The notes beneath the pieces are model-generated. The model made no database searches. It had not been told where the DNA came from and was given only the letters and a program-made list of their open reading frames with translations. From assembly GCA_943356465.1 (NCBI GenBank), contig CALREX010000007.1, forward strand, positions 1-42,715: DNA of 42,715 nt, read 5' to 3'. Below are positions 25,948 to 36,101 of the stretch, piece by piece (position 1 is the stretch's first letter; every line of letters starts with the position of its first letter). The translations under genes and the position numbers were made by a program. Source of the stretch: Candidatus Peribacteria bacterium (GTDB lineage Bacteria; Patescibacteriota; Gracilibacteria; UBA1369; LOWO2-01-FULL-3).

Positions 25948-26595
25948 ATGACAGGAACCAATATAGCACGAGCAACTATCGATGGAGGTTACGAAGATGG
26001 AATGGGTGATTTCATCGCAAGCACACTGGATTATAGTAAAGGCGGACAAAACGCAAAAACAAAACATAGGATGGAAATGAAAATGCAGCCCGATGGAAGA
26101 ATGGACATAACCGTGGAAGGCATGGACGACCAAACATTGGCAAAAATATTGACCAACTTAGGCCTTAGGCTTACACAAACTTCCACTCCTGAAGAATCAA
26201 CTCAACCACAAATGCCTACACCAACACTTAGCGAAAATACGGAATTAGTTCCCACCCTAAAAATAGGCTGGAACATAGTTGAATGTTTAAATTGGGTTGA
26301 AGCAGTTGTTGCATCAGCAACAGATAAGAGGCAAGCGTATAAAAATGCAGTAAAAGAATTGGTGGGAAATATTAAATCTCAAGTTTCAGCAAAATATCAG
26401 CAACACACCCCGGAAGATCAACTCCAATCAAGTTTTCATACAGCTTTTGCACAAGAAATTTCCAGACGCGGTGGAGATGAAGCATGGAAACACAAACACG
26501 GAATAGAACTTCCAGCATATCCACACCAAGAAGCACCTCAACAAAGACAATTAGACCATGGGGACAGATTAGCAGCAAAATTTCTAGGGCAATAA
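25948..26595 (+). CDS. Hypothetical protein, 215 residues
   Basis: Not recognised. Residues 1-75 are polar with a Met-rich basic stretch (KTKHRMEMKMQPDGRMDITVEGMDD). A Pro/Thr/Glu linker covers about 85-108, and the rest is mainly helical and charged (IGWNIVECLNWVEAVVASATDKRQAYKNAV) with a Gln/His-rich end. No membrane segment or signal peptide. A near-consensus promoter precedes it, and the rpoB promoter starts about 30 bases after its stop, so it appears to be a single-gene unit. Confidence 0.65.
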   Translation: MTGTNIARATIDGGYEDGMGDFIASTLDYSKGGQNAKTKHRMEMKMQPDGRMDITVEGMDDQTLAKILTNLGLRLTQTSTPEESTQPQMPTPTLSENTELVPTLKIGWNIVECLNWVEAVVASATDKRQAYKNAVKELVGNIKSQVSAKYQQHTPEDQLQSSFHTAFAQEISRRGGDEAWKHKHGIELPAYPHQEAPQQRQLDHGDRLAAKFLGQ

Positions 26596-26627
26596 TCCAG
26601 TCATAAAAAATCATCTTTAAAATTCTC

Positions 26628-26655
26628 TTGACTTCCTGTCAAAATAACATAGAAT
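26628..26655 (+). promoter_or_regulatory. rpoB operon promoter
   Basis: TTGACT (26628-26633), 16 bases, TAGAAT (26650-26655). The upstream context TTCTCTTGACT resembles the -35 regions of the dnaK, tuf and rpsJ promoters here. Predicted start of transcription is near 26662, giving a leader of about 100 bases. Confidence 0.75.
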
Positions 26656-26665
26656 CAAACGGTGA

Positions 26666-26685
26666 TTAGTCGCGACGGCGATTAA
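26666..26685 (+). promoter_or_regulatory. 5'-terminal hairpin of the rpoB leader
   Basis: TTAGTCGC (26666-26673), GACG loop, GCGATTAA (26678-26685): eight pairs with one G-U. It lies within a few bases of the predicted transcript start, as do related GTCGC-containing hairpins before rpsL and tuf. Confidence 0.55.
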
Positions 26686-26715
26686 ACGACAAAGACCTCC
26701 AGATATGAATGTGTT

Positions 26716-26762
26716 ATGGCAAGTTTGGTCTTGATAAATACGCAAACTTTGACCATTTTTTT
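26716..26762 (+). terminator. Attenuator-like terminator in the rpoB leader
   Basis: ATGGCAAGTTTG (26716-26727) pairs with CAAACTTTGACCAT (26743-26756): 12 pairs with two single-base bulges, and the pairing arm runs directly into seven T's (26756-26762). The U-run ends four bases before the rpoB ATG. A competing pairing, AAGACC (26693-26698) with GGTCTT (26727-26732), would disrupt the stem. A nine-codon frame MNVLWQVWS (26705-26734) overlaps the 5' arm. Confidence 0.6.
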
Positions 26763-26765
26763 ATT

Positions 26766-29700
26766 ATGCCAAAAGCAAAAAAAACACTTAAAAAATCTCC
26801 AAAGGAGCTTTCAAAAAAAGATTCAAAGACGAAAAAAACCGCTGTAAAGAAAACAGTCAAGAAGGCGGAAAAACCTTTGAAGAAAGCGGAAAAAAAGACT
26901 CAGAAAGTTTCAAAGAAAGAGTCTGCAAAACAACCTAAAGTAGTAGCTCCACCAAAGAAGAAAGATATGGTTTTGCCATCAGAAATTTTGATTAAGCAAG
27001 ACTTGATTATTCAAAGGAGCAAAAGAAAATACATAACTCCACAAATCGACAGAAATGTAGCGATTCCAGGACTTATCGAAGTACAGACAAATTCATACAA
27101 ATGGTTTTTGGAAGAAGGAATTCGTGAACTTTTAGACGAAATCTCCCCTATCCAAGATTTTTCGGGGAAAAAACTTGAACTTCAATTTTTGGAACATTCT
27201 CTAGGCGAAATCAAATACAACGCCGAAGAGGCAATGAAAAAAAACATCACTTTCGAAGCTCCATTAAAAGTACACGTACAGCTTATCAACAAAGAGACAG
27301 GTGAAATCAAAGAGCAGGATGTATTCTTGGGAAATATTCCACTCATGACAAATCGTGGAACATTCATCGTAAATGGAATTGAAAGAGTCGTGGTGAGCCA
27401 AATCGTACGTTCACCAGGTGTTTTCTTCTCAAGAAATCCGGCAGCTCCTGGAATGCACAGCGCAAAAATTATTCCAAAACGTGGAGCATGGCTTGAAATC
27501 GAAACAGACAAAAAAGGAATTATCACGGTAAAAATCGACAGAAAGAGAAAAATCCCAATCACTTCCCTACTTCGAGTTTTCGGATACAAATCAGACAAAG
27601 AGATTGGGGACCTATTCAAAGACGACATCAAAGATATAGAACATGATCCGATCACATTAACACTTGAAAAAGATCAGGCTGCAACACCTGAAGAAGCATA
27701 CCAAAATATCTACAAGAAGATCCGTCCTGGAGATTTGGCAACAGCTGAAAACGCTAAAAACCTTATAGACTCAATGTTTTTCGACTATCGAAAATACGAC
27801 ATGGGACCGGTTGCAAGATACAAATTAAACAAAAGATTTAACCTAAGCCTTCCAAATAAAAAACAGAATCACACTTTCCAAGTCAGTGATTTGGTACAGA
27901 TTCTTAAACATTTGATCAAATTAAACAACGGCGAAGGTGCTCCGGACGACATCGACCACCTTTCAAACAGAAGAATTCGACCGGTTGGAGAGCTTGTACA
28001 AAACAAATTCCGCGTTGGACTTCTAAGAACAGATCGAATCGCAAAAGATAGAATGACTGTTATGGATCTTGAAACTGTAACTCCTACACAGCTTGTAAAT
28101 TCACGTCCTATCACAGCGGCACTAAGAGAATTTTTCGCAAGCTCACAGCTTTCACAGTTCATGGATCAAACAAATCCACTTTCAGAACTTGAACACAAAC
28201 GAAGACTATCAGCGATGGGTCCCGGAGGACTTTCAAGAGAAAGAGCATCATTCGATGTTCGTGACGTGCATCCTTCTCATTACGGAAGAATCTGTCCTAT
28301 CTCCACTCCTGAAGGACCAAATATCGGTTTGGTTGTCCATTTGGCGACATACGCAAAAGTAAACGAATATGGCTTCATTGAGACACCTTTCCGTGAAGTT
28401 TCAGATATTAGCAAAAATGGCGAAAAAGCTCTTGTCGGAAGAATTCTACGAGAATCAATCGACGACAAAGGCAAAGTAATCGCAAAAGCCGGAGACGTTG
28501 TCACGGAAGAATCAGCAAAAAGAATTGCAAAAGTAAATATTGAACAAATCAAAGTTCGTCCATACATCACAGATCGTATCAAATATTACGATGCTGATGC
28601 GGAACAAGAGCTTATTATCGCACAGGCGAATTCAGAATTGGACGAAATCGGACAATTCACATCAACTCGTGTTTCAGCCCGAAAAAACGGAGAACCTACT
28701 CTTGCACACGTAAATGACATTACACATATCGACGTATCTCCAAAACAGATTATATCAATCACTACAGCGCTTATTCCATTCCTTGAGCATGATGATAATA
28801 CTCGTGCATCCATGGGTTCAAACATGCAACGTCAGGCCGTCTCTTTGGTCTCTCCAAAGGCACCTATCGTCGGAACTGGTATTGAAGAAATAGCAGCAAA
28901 AAGCTCAGGACAAATCATCCTGGCTGAAATGGATGGAACGGTTTCATACGTTGACGCAAGCCAAATCACAATCGTGTATGAAAACGGAAAACAAGTTACA
29001 TATAAAGTTACTACATACCAAAGATCAAATCAGGGAACATGCATTCACCAGAGATCAAAAGTTGAAAAAGGACAACAAGTAAGAAAAGGAGACGTCTTGG
29101 TTGACGGACCTGCTATCGACAACGGAGAGCTTGCTCTAGGGCAAAACCTACTTGTCGCTTATCTTCCATGGGAAGGTTACAATTTTGAGGATGCAGTAAT
29201 TTTATCAGAAAAAATCGTAAGAGACGGACTTTATGACTCAATTCACATCGAAACATTTACAGTAGATGTACGTGAAACAAAACTTGGAGCTGAAATCATC
29301 ACAAGAGATATTCCAAATGTCGGAGAAACAAAGCTAAAAGACTTGGATGAAGATGGAATTGTCAGAATCGGAGCAACAGTCCATGAAGGAGACATCCTTG
29401 TAGGTAAAATCACTCCAAAAGGAGAAACAGAACTTACCGCTGAAGAAAGACTTCTTCGAGCAATTTTCGGGGACAAGGCAAGAGATGTAAAAGATACATC
29501 TCTAAGACTTCCGGGAGGAGAAGGAGGAAAAATCGTTGGAATCCAATTATTCACAAAAGAAAACGGAGACGAATTACAAACAGGAGTGCTAAAACAAATC
29601 AGAGTAGACGTTGCACAGACAAGAAAAATCTCAGTTGGAGATAAGATGGCAGGACGTCATGGAAATAAGGGAGTTGTGTCTATCATAGTTCCACAGGAAG

Positions 29701-30530
29701 ACATGCCATTCTTGCCTGATGGAAGACCTGTAGACATTGTACTAAATCCACTTGGAGTCTCCTCTCGTATGAATATCGGACAGATTCTTGAGACACATTT
29801 GGGATGGGCGGCAAAAGAACTTGGAATCACAGTTGCAACTCCTGCCTTAAACGGAGTTCCAACCGCGGAAATCACAAAAAAATTGAAAGAAGCAGGACTT
29901 CCTGAAGACGGAAAAATCACACTTTATGATGGAAAAACAGGAGAAGCATTCGACAGAAAAGTCACGGTCGGAATTGCGTACATGATGAAACTTCATCACT
30001 TGGTTGAGGACAAGATTCATGCAAGATCAGTCGGACCATACTCTCTTGTCACACAACAACCACTTGGAGGAAAAGCTCAACATGGAGGACAAAGATTCGG
30101 AGAAATGGAGGTGTGGGCGCTTGAGGCATATGGAGCGGCACACGTTCTACAGGAAATGCTTACGATAAAATCAGATGACGTTTATGGAAGATCAAAAGCT
30201 TACGAATCAATTGTAAAAGGAGAACTCATCAAGAAACCACGTATCCCTGAATCTTTCAACGTTCTTGTGAAAGAGCTTCAGAGTCTTGGACTTTCTGTCA
30301 GACTTCTTCAAACAGGAGAAATCGAAGAAGAAATGGATGAAGAAGAAATACTTGAAGAAGATCCTGAAATCAGAGATGAAGTTCCTGAATCAATAAGAGA
30401 CGAAATCGCTCTAGAAAGCGACGATACGTCATTTGGAGAAGGAGCACTTGAAGGAATGGATGAAAATAATATAGACGAAGAACTGGGGCCTTTAGCCGAA
30501 GATTTAATGTCTGACGAAGAAGAGAAATAG
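26766..30530 (+). CDS. rpoB: DNA-directed RNA polymerase subunit beta
   Basis: Beta subunit of RNA polymerase, 1254 residues from the ATG at 26766. I prefer this start to the ATG at 26709, whose extra 19 codons run through the leader terminator. The conserved protein begins about 75 residues in ([22 protein letters not shown]). Rifampicin-region residues ([36 protein letters not shown]) and the C-terminal [15 protein letters not shown] and [18 protein letters not shown] segments are present. The first 75 residues are an unusual Lys-rich tail, and the C-terminal 80 residues are strongly acidic. ssb follows after 38 bases. Confidence 0.98.
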   Translation: MPKAKKTLKKSPKELSKKDSKTKKTAVKKTVKKAEKPLKKAEKKTQKVSKKESAKQPKVVAPPKKKDMVLPSEILIKQDLIIQRSKRKYITPQIDRNVAIPGLIEVQTNSYKWFLEEGIRELLDEISPIQDFSGKKLELQFLEHSLGEIKYNAEEAMKKNITFEAPLKVHVQLINKETGEIKEQDVFLGNIPLMTNRGTFIVNGIERVVVSQIVRSPGVFFSRNPAAPGMHSAKIIPKRGAWLEIETDKKGIITVKIDRKRKIPITSLLRVFGYKSDKEIGDLFKDDIKDIEHDPITLTLEKDQAATPEEAYQNIYKKIRPGDLATAENAKNLIDSMFFDYRKYDMGPVARYKLNKRFNLSLPNKKQNHTFQVSDLVQILKHLIKLNNGEGAPDDIDHLSNRRIRPVGELVQNKFRVGLLRTDRIAKDRMTVMDLETVTPTQLVNSRPITAALREFFASSQLSQFMDQTNPLSELEHKRRLSAMGPGGLSRERASFDVRDVHPSHYGRICPISTPEGPNIGLVVHLATYAKVNEYGFIETPFREVSDISKNGEKALVGRILRESIDDKGKVIAKAGDVVTEESAKRIAKVNIEQIKVRPYITDRIKYYDADAEQELIIAQANSELDEIGQFTSTRVSARKNGEPTLAHVNDITHIDVSPKQIISITTALIPFLEHDDNTRASMGSNMQRQAVSLVSPKAPIVGTGIEEIAAKSSGQIILAEMDGTVSYVDASQITIVYENGKQVTYKVTTYQRSNQGTCIHQRSKVEKGQQVRKGDVLVDGPAIDNGELALGQNLLVAYLPWEGYNFEDAVILSEKIVRDGLYDSIHIETFTVDVRETKLGAEIITRDIPNVGETKLKDLDEDGIVRIGATVHEGDILVGKITPKGETELTAEERLLRAIFGDKARDVKDTSLRLPGGEGGKIVGIQLFTKENGDELQTGVLKQIRVDVAQTRKISVGDKMAGRHGNKGVVSIIVPQEDMPFLPDGRPVDIVLNPLGVSSRMNIGQILETHLGWAAKELGITVATPALNGVPTAEITKKLKEAGLPEDGKITLYDGKTGEAFDRKVTVGIAYMMKLHHLVEDKIHARSVGPYSLVTQQPLGGKAQHGGQRFGEMEVWALEAYGAAHVLQEMLTIKSDDVYGRSKAYESIVKGELIKKPRIPESFNVLVKELQSLGLSVRLLQTGEIEEEMDEEEILEEDPEIRDEVPESIRDEIALESDDTSFGEGALEGMDENNIDEELGPLAEDLMSDEEEK

Positions 30531-30568
30531 TTTTCATTCTTAAATCCACATAAAATAACATCAAAATA

Positions 30569-31039
30569 ATGAGATCAATAAACAAAGTAATCATCATAGG
30601 AAACCTTACACGCGACCCTGAAATGAGACAAACTCCAAACGGACAAAGCGTAACAACATTCGGAGTTGCGACAAATCGCCAATGGGTTACAAAAGGAAAT
30701 GACAAAAAAGCATCAACAGAATTCCACGAATGTGTAGCATGGGCGCACCTTGCTGAAATCTGCGCAAACTATATCAGGAAAGGAAATCTTGTTTATGTTG
30801 AAGGATACCTAAAAACAAGAAGCTGGGACAGCCCGGAAGGAATAAAAAAATTCAAAACAGAAATCGTAGTTCAGGATCTTGTAATCTTGGAAAAGAGAAA
30901 AACAGGAGAAGGAGAATATATTCCAAGTGAGGAAGAAGTCGCTACAGGCACGCATTATGAATCATCATATGAGCCTTCCGACGAAGAAACTCAAAGCATC
31001 CCAAATAATAATGATATCGACAAAGACTTAGGTCTTTAA
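30569..31039 (+). CDS. ssb: Single-stranded DNA-binding protein
   Basis: A 156-residue SSB with the OB-fold pattern SINKVIIIGNLTRDPEMRQTPNGQSVTTFGVATNRQW, then EFHECVAWAHLAEICANYIRKGNLVYVEGYLKTRSW and a C-terminal acidic tail from about residue 112. The last residues are DIDKDLGL, related to but not matching the DDDIPF tip that recruits partner proteins in model bacteria. It lies between rpoB and rpoC, 38 and 30 bases from each, an uncommon place since rpoB and rpoC are normally adjacent. This would couple ssb expression to RNA polymerase synthesis. Confidence 0.95.
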   Translation: MRSINKVIIIGNLTRDPEMRQTPNGQSVTTFGVATNRQWVTKGNDKKASTEFHECVAWAHLAEICANYIRKGNLVYVEGYLKTRSWDSPEGIKKFKTEIVVQDLVILEKRKTGEGEYIPSEEEVATGTHYESSYEPSDEETQSIPNNNDIDKDLGL

Positions 31040-31069
31040 TTAAAAAGCCATTAAAACCTTATAAACATT

Positions 31070-34000
31070 ATGGTTAAAGAAAAAACAACCAAAGAACAGA
31101 TTTCAAAGGATAAAAATCCAAGGAATCAAGACAGGCATCAAGATCAGAACAAAAATCAGAAACCGGAAATCTTCAATGCGATTACACTTGCAGTCGCATC
31201 ACCTGAAGAAATTCTCGGATGGTCTCACGGTGAAGTAAAAAAACCGGAAACCATAAATTACCGCACACAGAAGCCGGAAAGAGACGGCTTATTCTGCGAA
31301 AAAATATTTGGTCCTACAAAAAACTGGGAATGTTATTGTGGCAAATATAAAAGAATAAGATACAAAGGTGTAGTGTGTGAAAAATGTGGAGTCGAAGTCA
31401 CAAAATCCGCAGTAAGAAGAGAAAGAATGGGCCACATCAAATTGGCTGTACCGGTTACACACATCTGGTTTTTGAGATCCACTCCTAGCAGAATCGGCCT
31501 TCTCTTGGACCTTCCGATAAAAACTTTGGAGCAAGTTGTATACTTTGCGGCATACGTAGTTTCTCAAGTCGATGACAAAGAAAGGCTTTCAGCACTTGAA
31601 ATGGTTCACAACGAATACAAGACTCAGAAAAAAACAATCCAAAAAGATTTCAAAGACGAACTTTTGACTGCAGAAAGCGCAAAAACAGCAGACGAGAAAA
31701 AGAAAAAAGAAATAGAAATCGAAAAAGAATTTGCAAAAAGAACTGAAGAATTGGACTACCAACATTCAGAGATGAAAGAAGCTTTGGAAAAATTAAAAGT
31801 TGGAAAAGTTTATTCAGAAATTGAATACAGAAAACTTGCGATGAAATTCGGACATGTCTTCAAGGCCGGAACAGGAGCCGAGACATTACGCGAAATCATC
31901 GGATCGGTTGATCTTGAAAAACTTATTGAAGAACAAAAGAAAGAATCAAAAAAATCAACAGGACAAAAACAGAAAAAAATCATCAAGAGAATCAAATTAG
32001 CAGGAAGTCTTCTAAAGGCAGACATAAGGCCTGAATGGTTCATCATGACAGTTCTTCCTGTAATTCCGCCTGATCTTCGTCCTATGGTACAGCTTGATGG
32101 AGGAAGATTCGCAGCTTCGGATCTAAATGATTTATACAGACGTGTAATCAACAGAAACAATCGTCTAAAAAGACTTCTATCAATCGGCGCACCGGAAGTA
32201 ATCTGCCGAAATGAAAAAAGAATGCTTCAGGAAGCGGTAGACACACTTCTAAACAACAGTGCAAGGCAAGGAAAAACAGTATTCTCATCAGGAGATAAAC
32301 GAAAACTACGTTCGCTTTCAGACATGCTTAAAGGAAAACAAGGACGTTTCAGACAAAACTTGCTTGGAAAACGTGTGGATTACTCAGGACGTTCAGTTAT
32401 TATCATTGGACCAAAACTAAAACTACATCAATGTGGAGTTCCGAAAATTATGGCTCTTGAACTATTCAAACCATTCATTATCGGAAGACTTATACGCGAC
32501 GGATACGCTCACAACATTAAAAACGCAGAAAGACTTATCCAATCATCAAAACGTGAGGTTTGGGATATTCTTGAAGAAGTTACAAAAGATCATTACGTAC
32601 TTTTGAATCGTGCTCCTACGCTTCACAGACTTGGTATTCAGGCTTTCCAACCGATTCTTATCGAAGGTAAAGCTATTCAGGTTCATCCGCTCGTTTGTGC
32701 AGCCTTCAATGCCGATTTCGATGGAGATCAAATGGCTATCCACGTACCACTTTCAAAGAACGCACAGATTGAAGCAAAAGCGCTTATGGTTTCTACAAAG
32801 AACCTGCTTAAACCATCAGCTGGAGAACCTATCGTTACTCCGATCCAAGATATGGTCTTGGGATGCTACTATCTAACAAGACTCATCAAAGATGCAAAAG
32901 GAAAAGGAATGGTATTCGCAAATGTTGAAGAAGCAGTTTTCGCTTACCAAAGCGGTCACGTAGAACTTCATGCGCCTATCAAAGCAAGATTCGATGGAGA
33001 AATAAAAGAAACAACAGTAGGAAGACTTATCTTCAACAGCTTCCTTCCAAAAGGACTTCCATATTGCAATGAAAATATGGGAAAGAAACAGCTTTCCAGT
33101 CTCGTCACAGATTGTTTTGAATACCTCGGAGAAGCAAAAACTGCAATCCTTGCGGATAATTTGAAAGACATCGGATTCAAATTTGCAACAAAATCAGGAA
33201 TTTCAATCGCTCAAAACGATATGGTAATTCCAAAAGAGAAAACATTGATAATCGACGACGCGTCAGAAACTGTAAAACAGATTAACAACCAATACTGGAA
33301 AGGTCTTATTACAGATGACGAAAGATATCTGCACACAATCAAGATCTGGACAAAAGCAAAATCAGACATCATGGCCGTCATGGTCAAAAGTGTTGAGGAA
33401 TCAAACAGTATTTACTACATGATCGACTCCGGAGCCCGTGGTAACTGGGGACAAATCACTCAGCTCTGCGGTATCAAGGGACTCGTTGCAAATCCTGCCG
33501 GAAAAACTATCGAACTTCCTGTAAAATCAAACTTGAAAGAAGGATTTACAATTCTTGAGTACTTCATCGCCACTCATGGAGGACGTAAAGGTAAATCAGA
33601 TACGGCTCTTAAGACCGCTGAAGCAGGTTACCTTACACGTCGTTTGGTGGACTCAAATCAGGATACAGTCATCAGGGAATACGATTGTGGATGTTCACAC
33701 CCACATAAGATTACTCGTGAAGAATCAGAAAAGATCGGAGAGAAATTTGAAACAAGAGTTTACGGAAGAACACTTGCTGAAGATCTAAAAGATCCAAAAG
33801 GCAAAGTGATCCTAAAAAAGAGCTCAATTATTGAAAAAGACACTCTAAAAGAAATAAAAGAATATGGAGTAAACGAAGCATTGGTCCGTTCAATCATGAC
33901 ATGTCAGACAGAAGGGGGAATTTGTATGAAATGTTACGGAAAAGATCTTGGAACAAACAAAGAAGTTGATCTTGGAACAGCTGTTGGAATCATCGCCGCT

Positions 34001-35056
34001 CAAAGTATCGGTGAACCTGGAACCCAGCTTACTATGAGAACCTTCCACATGGGAGGAGTTGCGGAAGGAGGAGATATCACGCAAGGTTTGACTCGTGTTG
34101 AAGAATTATTTGAAGCACGAACACCAAAAAGACCTGCAGTTATTTCTGAAATTGCAGGAAAACTAAGGGTTTCACAAAAAGGAAAACAAACAGAGCTTAC
34201 AGTAACATCTCTAGACTCAGTTGAAGTTGAATACATAATGACAGGAGATCTTGAACCGATCGTAAAAAAAGGAGACAAAGTAAACGAAAAGACAATCATC
34301 GCAAAAGCCGACGGAGCAAAAAACACAATCAAAGCTGATGGAAGCGGAAAAGTTGTAGAAGCAGATGCTGAAAGAATCGTAATCAGAAGTGAAGGTCCTA
34401 TAGAAAAAATATACAAGGTTCCAGCCGGAAGAAGCGTTATCGTAAAAGACAACACTCTTGTAGCAAAGGGCCAACCACTTACAAACGGACATCTTGACCT
34501 AAAACAACTGCTAAGACTTACAGACACATATACGGTTCAAAAATATATTGTCACTGAAGTACAAACAATTTACGCATCACAAGGACAAAGTATCAATGAC
34601 AAACACATCGAAATCGTTGCACGACAAATGCTTTCAAAAATGCGTGTTATTGACAGTGGAGACACAGAATTCCTACCTGGAGAAATTTCAGACATCATAA
34701 AATTCAATAGAGTAAATGCGAAATCAAAGTCAAAAGCAAAAGGAGAACGTCTACTTCTTGGACTTACAAGAGTGGCGCTTCATACAGACAGTTGGCTTTC
34801 TGCCGCATCATTCCAGGAAACAATTCGTGTACTCGTTGAAGCATCTACAACAAGCAGAATGGACAACCTAGAAGGATTAAAAGAAAATGTAATCATCGGA
34901 AAATTAATCCCTGCAGGAGAAACATTCCGAAGAAAGAACAAAGAAATGGTGGAAGAAGTAAGAAAAAAGATAAAAACACTCGAAACACTTGAAGAAAGAG
35001 CCGAAGAAGTGGAAGAAGTAATTGAAGAAGAAAAGAAAATGTTACCTGTAATCTAG
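31070..35056 (+). CDS. rpoC: DNA-directed RNA polymerase subunit beta'
   Basis: A 1328-residue beta' subunit. After a polar Lys/Gln-rich 35-residue start come the first zinc site [20 protein letters not shown] (about residues 85-104), the catalytic Mg loop [16 protein letters not shown], the bridge/trigger-helix region [18 protein letters not shown] and [20 protein letters not shown] with the second zinc cysteines completed by [35 protein letters not shown] completes the signature set. It is separated from rpoB by ssb. The rpsL promoter begins within 10 bases of its stop. Confidence 0.98.
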   Translation: MVKEKTTKEQISKDKNPRNQDRHQDQNKNQKPEIFNAITLAVASPEEILGWSHGEVKKPETINYRTQKPERDGLFCEKIFGPTKNWECYCGKYKRIRYKGVVCEKCGVEVTKSAVRRERMGHIKLAVPVTHIWFLRSTPSRIGLLLDLPIKTLEQVVYFAAYVVSQVDDKERLSALEMVHNEYKTQKKTIQKDFKDELLTAESAKTADEKKKKEIEIEKEFAKRTEELDYQHSEMKEALEKLKVGKVYSEIEYRKLAMKFGHVFKAGTGAETLREIIGSVDLEKLIEEQKKESKKSTGQKQKKIIKRIKLAGSLLKADIRPEWFIMTVLPVIPPDLRPMVQLDGGRFAASDLNDLYRRVINRNNRLKRLLSIGAPEVICRNEKRMLQEAVDTLLNNSARQGKTVFSSGDKRKLRSLSDMLKGKQGRFRQNLLGKRVDYSGRSVIIIGPKLKLHQCGVPKIMALELFKPFIIGRLIRDGYAHNIKNAERLIQSSKREVWDILEEVTKDHYVLLNRAPTLHRLGIQAFQPILIEGKAIQVHPLVCAAFNADFDGDQMAIHVPLSKNAQIEAKALMVSTKNLLKPSAGEPIVTPIQDMVLGCYYLTRLIKDAKGKGMVFANVEEAVFAYQSGHVELHAPIKARFDGEIKETTVGRLIFNSFLPKGLPYCNENMGKKQLSSLVTDCFEYLGEAKTAILADNLKDIGFKFATKSGISIAQNDMVIPKEKTLIIDDASETVKQINNQYWKGLITDDERYLHTIKIWTKAKSDIMAVMVKSVEESNSIYYMIDSGARGNWGQITQLCGIKGLVANPAGKTIELPVKSNLKEGFTILEYFIATHGGRKGKSDTALKTAEAGYLTRRLVDSNQDTVIREYDCGCSHPHKITREESEKIGEKFETRVYGRTLAEDLKDPKGKVILKKSSIIEKDTLKEIKEYGVNEALVRSIMTCQTEGGICMKCYGKDLGTNKEVDLGTAVGIIAAQSIGEPGTQLTMRTFHMGGVAEGGDITQGLTRVEELFEARTPKRPAVISEIAGKLRVSQKGKQTELTVTSLDSVEVEYIMTGDLEPIVKKGDKVNEKTIIAKADGAKNTIKADGSGKVVEADAERIVIRSEGPIEKIYKVPAGRSVIVKDNTLVAKGQPLTNGHLDLKQLLRLTDTYTVQKYIVTEVQTIYASQGQSINDKHIEIVARQMLSKMRVIDSGDTEFLPGEISDIIKFNRVNAKSKSKAKGERLLLGLTRVALHTDSWLSAASFQETIRVLVEASTTSRMDNLEGLKENVIIGKLIPAGETFRRKNKEMVEEVRKKIKTLETLEERAEEVEEVIEEEKKMLPVI

Positions 35057-35063
35057 TTTTGTC

Positions 35064-35090
35064 TTGCTTTTAGGAAAAACTTAATATAAA
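35064..35090 (+). promoter_or_regulatory. Candidate promoter for rpsL-rpsG-fusA
   Basis: TTGCTT (35064-35069), 15 bases, TATAAA (35085-35090) just after rpoC. The spacing is short, so strength is uncertain. Transcripts would start near 35097. Confidence 0.45.
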
Positions 35091-35105
35091 TTAGCCGAGC
35101 ATTAA

Positions 35106-35125
35106 GCGAGTGTCGCAAAGACGAC
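35106..35125 (+). promoter_or_regulatory. GTCGC hairpin element in the rpsL leader
   Basis: GCGA (35106-35109) can pair with TCGC (35113-35116), or GTCG (35112-35115) with CGAC (35122-35125). The two are mutually exclusive. Similar GTCGC/GCGAC sets lie at the 5' ends of the rpoB and tuf leaders. Confidence 0.4.
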
Positions 35126-35165
35126 CAAGCATAAAACCAGGCATCACTATAATTATTAAATTCAC

Positions 35166-35579
35166 ATGCCAACAATAAATCAGCTGATCAGGAAGCCAAG
35201 AAGGAACTCTTCAGCAAAAAGCAAATCACCAGCCCTTCAATCAATATTCAACCATTTGAAGACAAAAGCAAATGCATTAACATGTCCACAAAAACGTGGA
35301 GTATGTACAAGAGTTACAACAATGACTCCAAAAAAACCGAACTCAGCTTTACGTAAAGTTGCCAGAGTTCGTCTCACAAATGGTATGGAAGTATCAGCAT
35401 ACATTCCAGGAGAAGGTCACAATCTTCAAGAACATTCAGTCGTGATAGTAAGAGGAGGAAGAGTAAAAGATTTACCTGGAGTTAAATACCATATAGTTAG
35501 AGGAAGCCTTGACGCACAAGGAGTACAAAAAAGAAACAAGAGTCGTTCAAAATACGGCACTAAGAAACCTAAGAAATAA
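35166..35579 (+). CDS. rpsL: 30S ribosomal protein S12
   Basis: A 137-residue S12, decoding-centre protein of the small subunit. Conserved stretches are [32 protein letters not shown] and [32 protein letters not shown], including the PKKPNSA lysines where streptomycin-resistance changes arise in other bacteria; they are wild-type here. It heads the str unit rpsL-rpsG-fusA. There is no Shine-Dalgarno sequence before the ATG. Confidence 0.98.
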   Translation: MPTINQLIRKPRRNSSAKSKSPALQSIFNHLKTKANALTCPQKRGVCTRVTTMTPKKPNSALRKVARVRLTNGMEVSAYIPGEGHNLQEHSVVIVRGGRVKDLPGVKYHIVRGSLDAQGVQKRNKSRSKYGTKKPKK

Positions 35580-35605
35580 AACCCATAAAATAAAGAAAAT
35601 CCAAT

Positions 35606-36067
35606 ATGGCAAATTATAAGGCAATTAGAAAATTTATTCCGGAAGAATCTTCTCCAATGCAGGAGAAATTCATCAACTACATTATGCTTGCTGGTAAAAA
35701 ATCTACAGCAAGAAAAATTTTCAATGAAACATTAAAAATTATCAGCAAAAAAACTTCAGGAGATCCTGAGAAAGTATTCAAAGTTGCGATTGAAAATATC
35801 AAACCTCAGCTTGAGATCAAAGCAAAGAGAATTGGAGGTGCGGTTTACCAGATTCCGATGGAAGTTAAACCGGACAGACAATTGGCCGTAGCGTGCAGAT
35901 GGATCATTCAGGCATCAAGAGGAAAGAAAAGCGGAACTATGGCACAACGCTTGGCAAATGAGCTCGTTGAAGCATCGAACGAACAAGGAACAGCCTTCAA
36001 GAAAAAAGAAGATACACACCGAATGGCGCAGGCAAACAAAGCATTCGCTCATTTAGCGAAATACTAA
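35606..36067 (+). CDS. rpsG: 30S ribosomal protein S7
   Basis: A 153-residue S7, primary binder of the 3' major domain of 16S rRNA. Family segments [67 protein letters not shown] and the C-terminal [21 protein letters not shown] are present. It is 26 bases after rpsL and 34 before fusA, the standard str order. S7 is the usual feedback regulator of this operon in enteric bacteria; no matching site was identified here. Confidence 0.98.
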   Translation: MANYKAIRKFIPEESSPMQEKFINYIMLAGKKSTARKIFNETLKIISKKTSGDPEKVFKVAIENIKPQLEIKAKRIGGAVYQIPMEVKPDRQLAVACRWIIQASRGKKSGTMAQRLANELVEASNEQGTAFKKKEDTHRMAQANKAFAHLAKY

Positions 36068-36101
36068 AAAACTTTTTTTAAACTTTAATATCCCACAAAC
36101 A

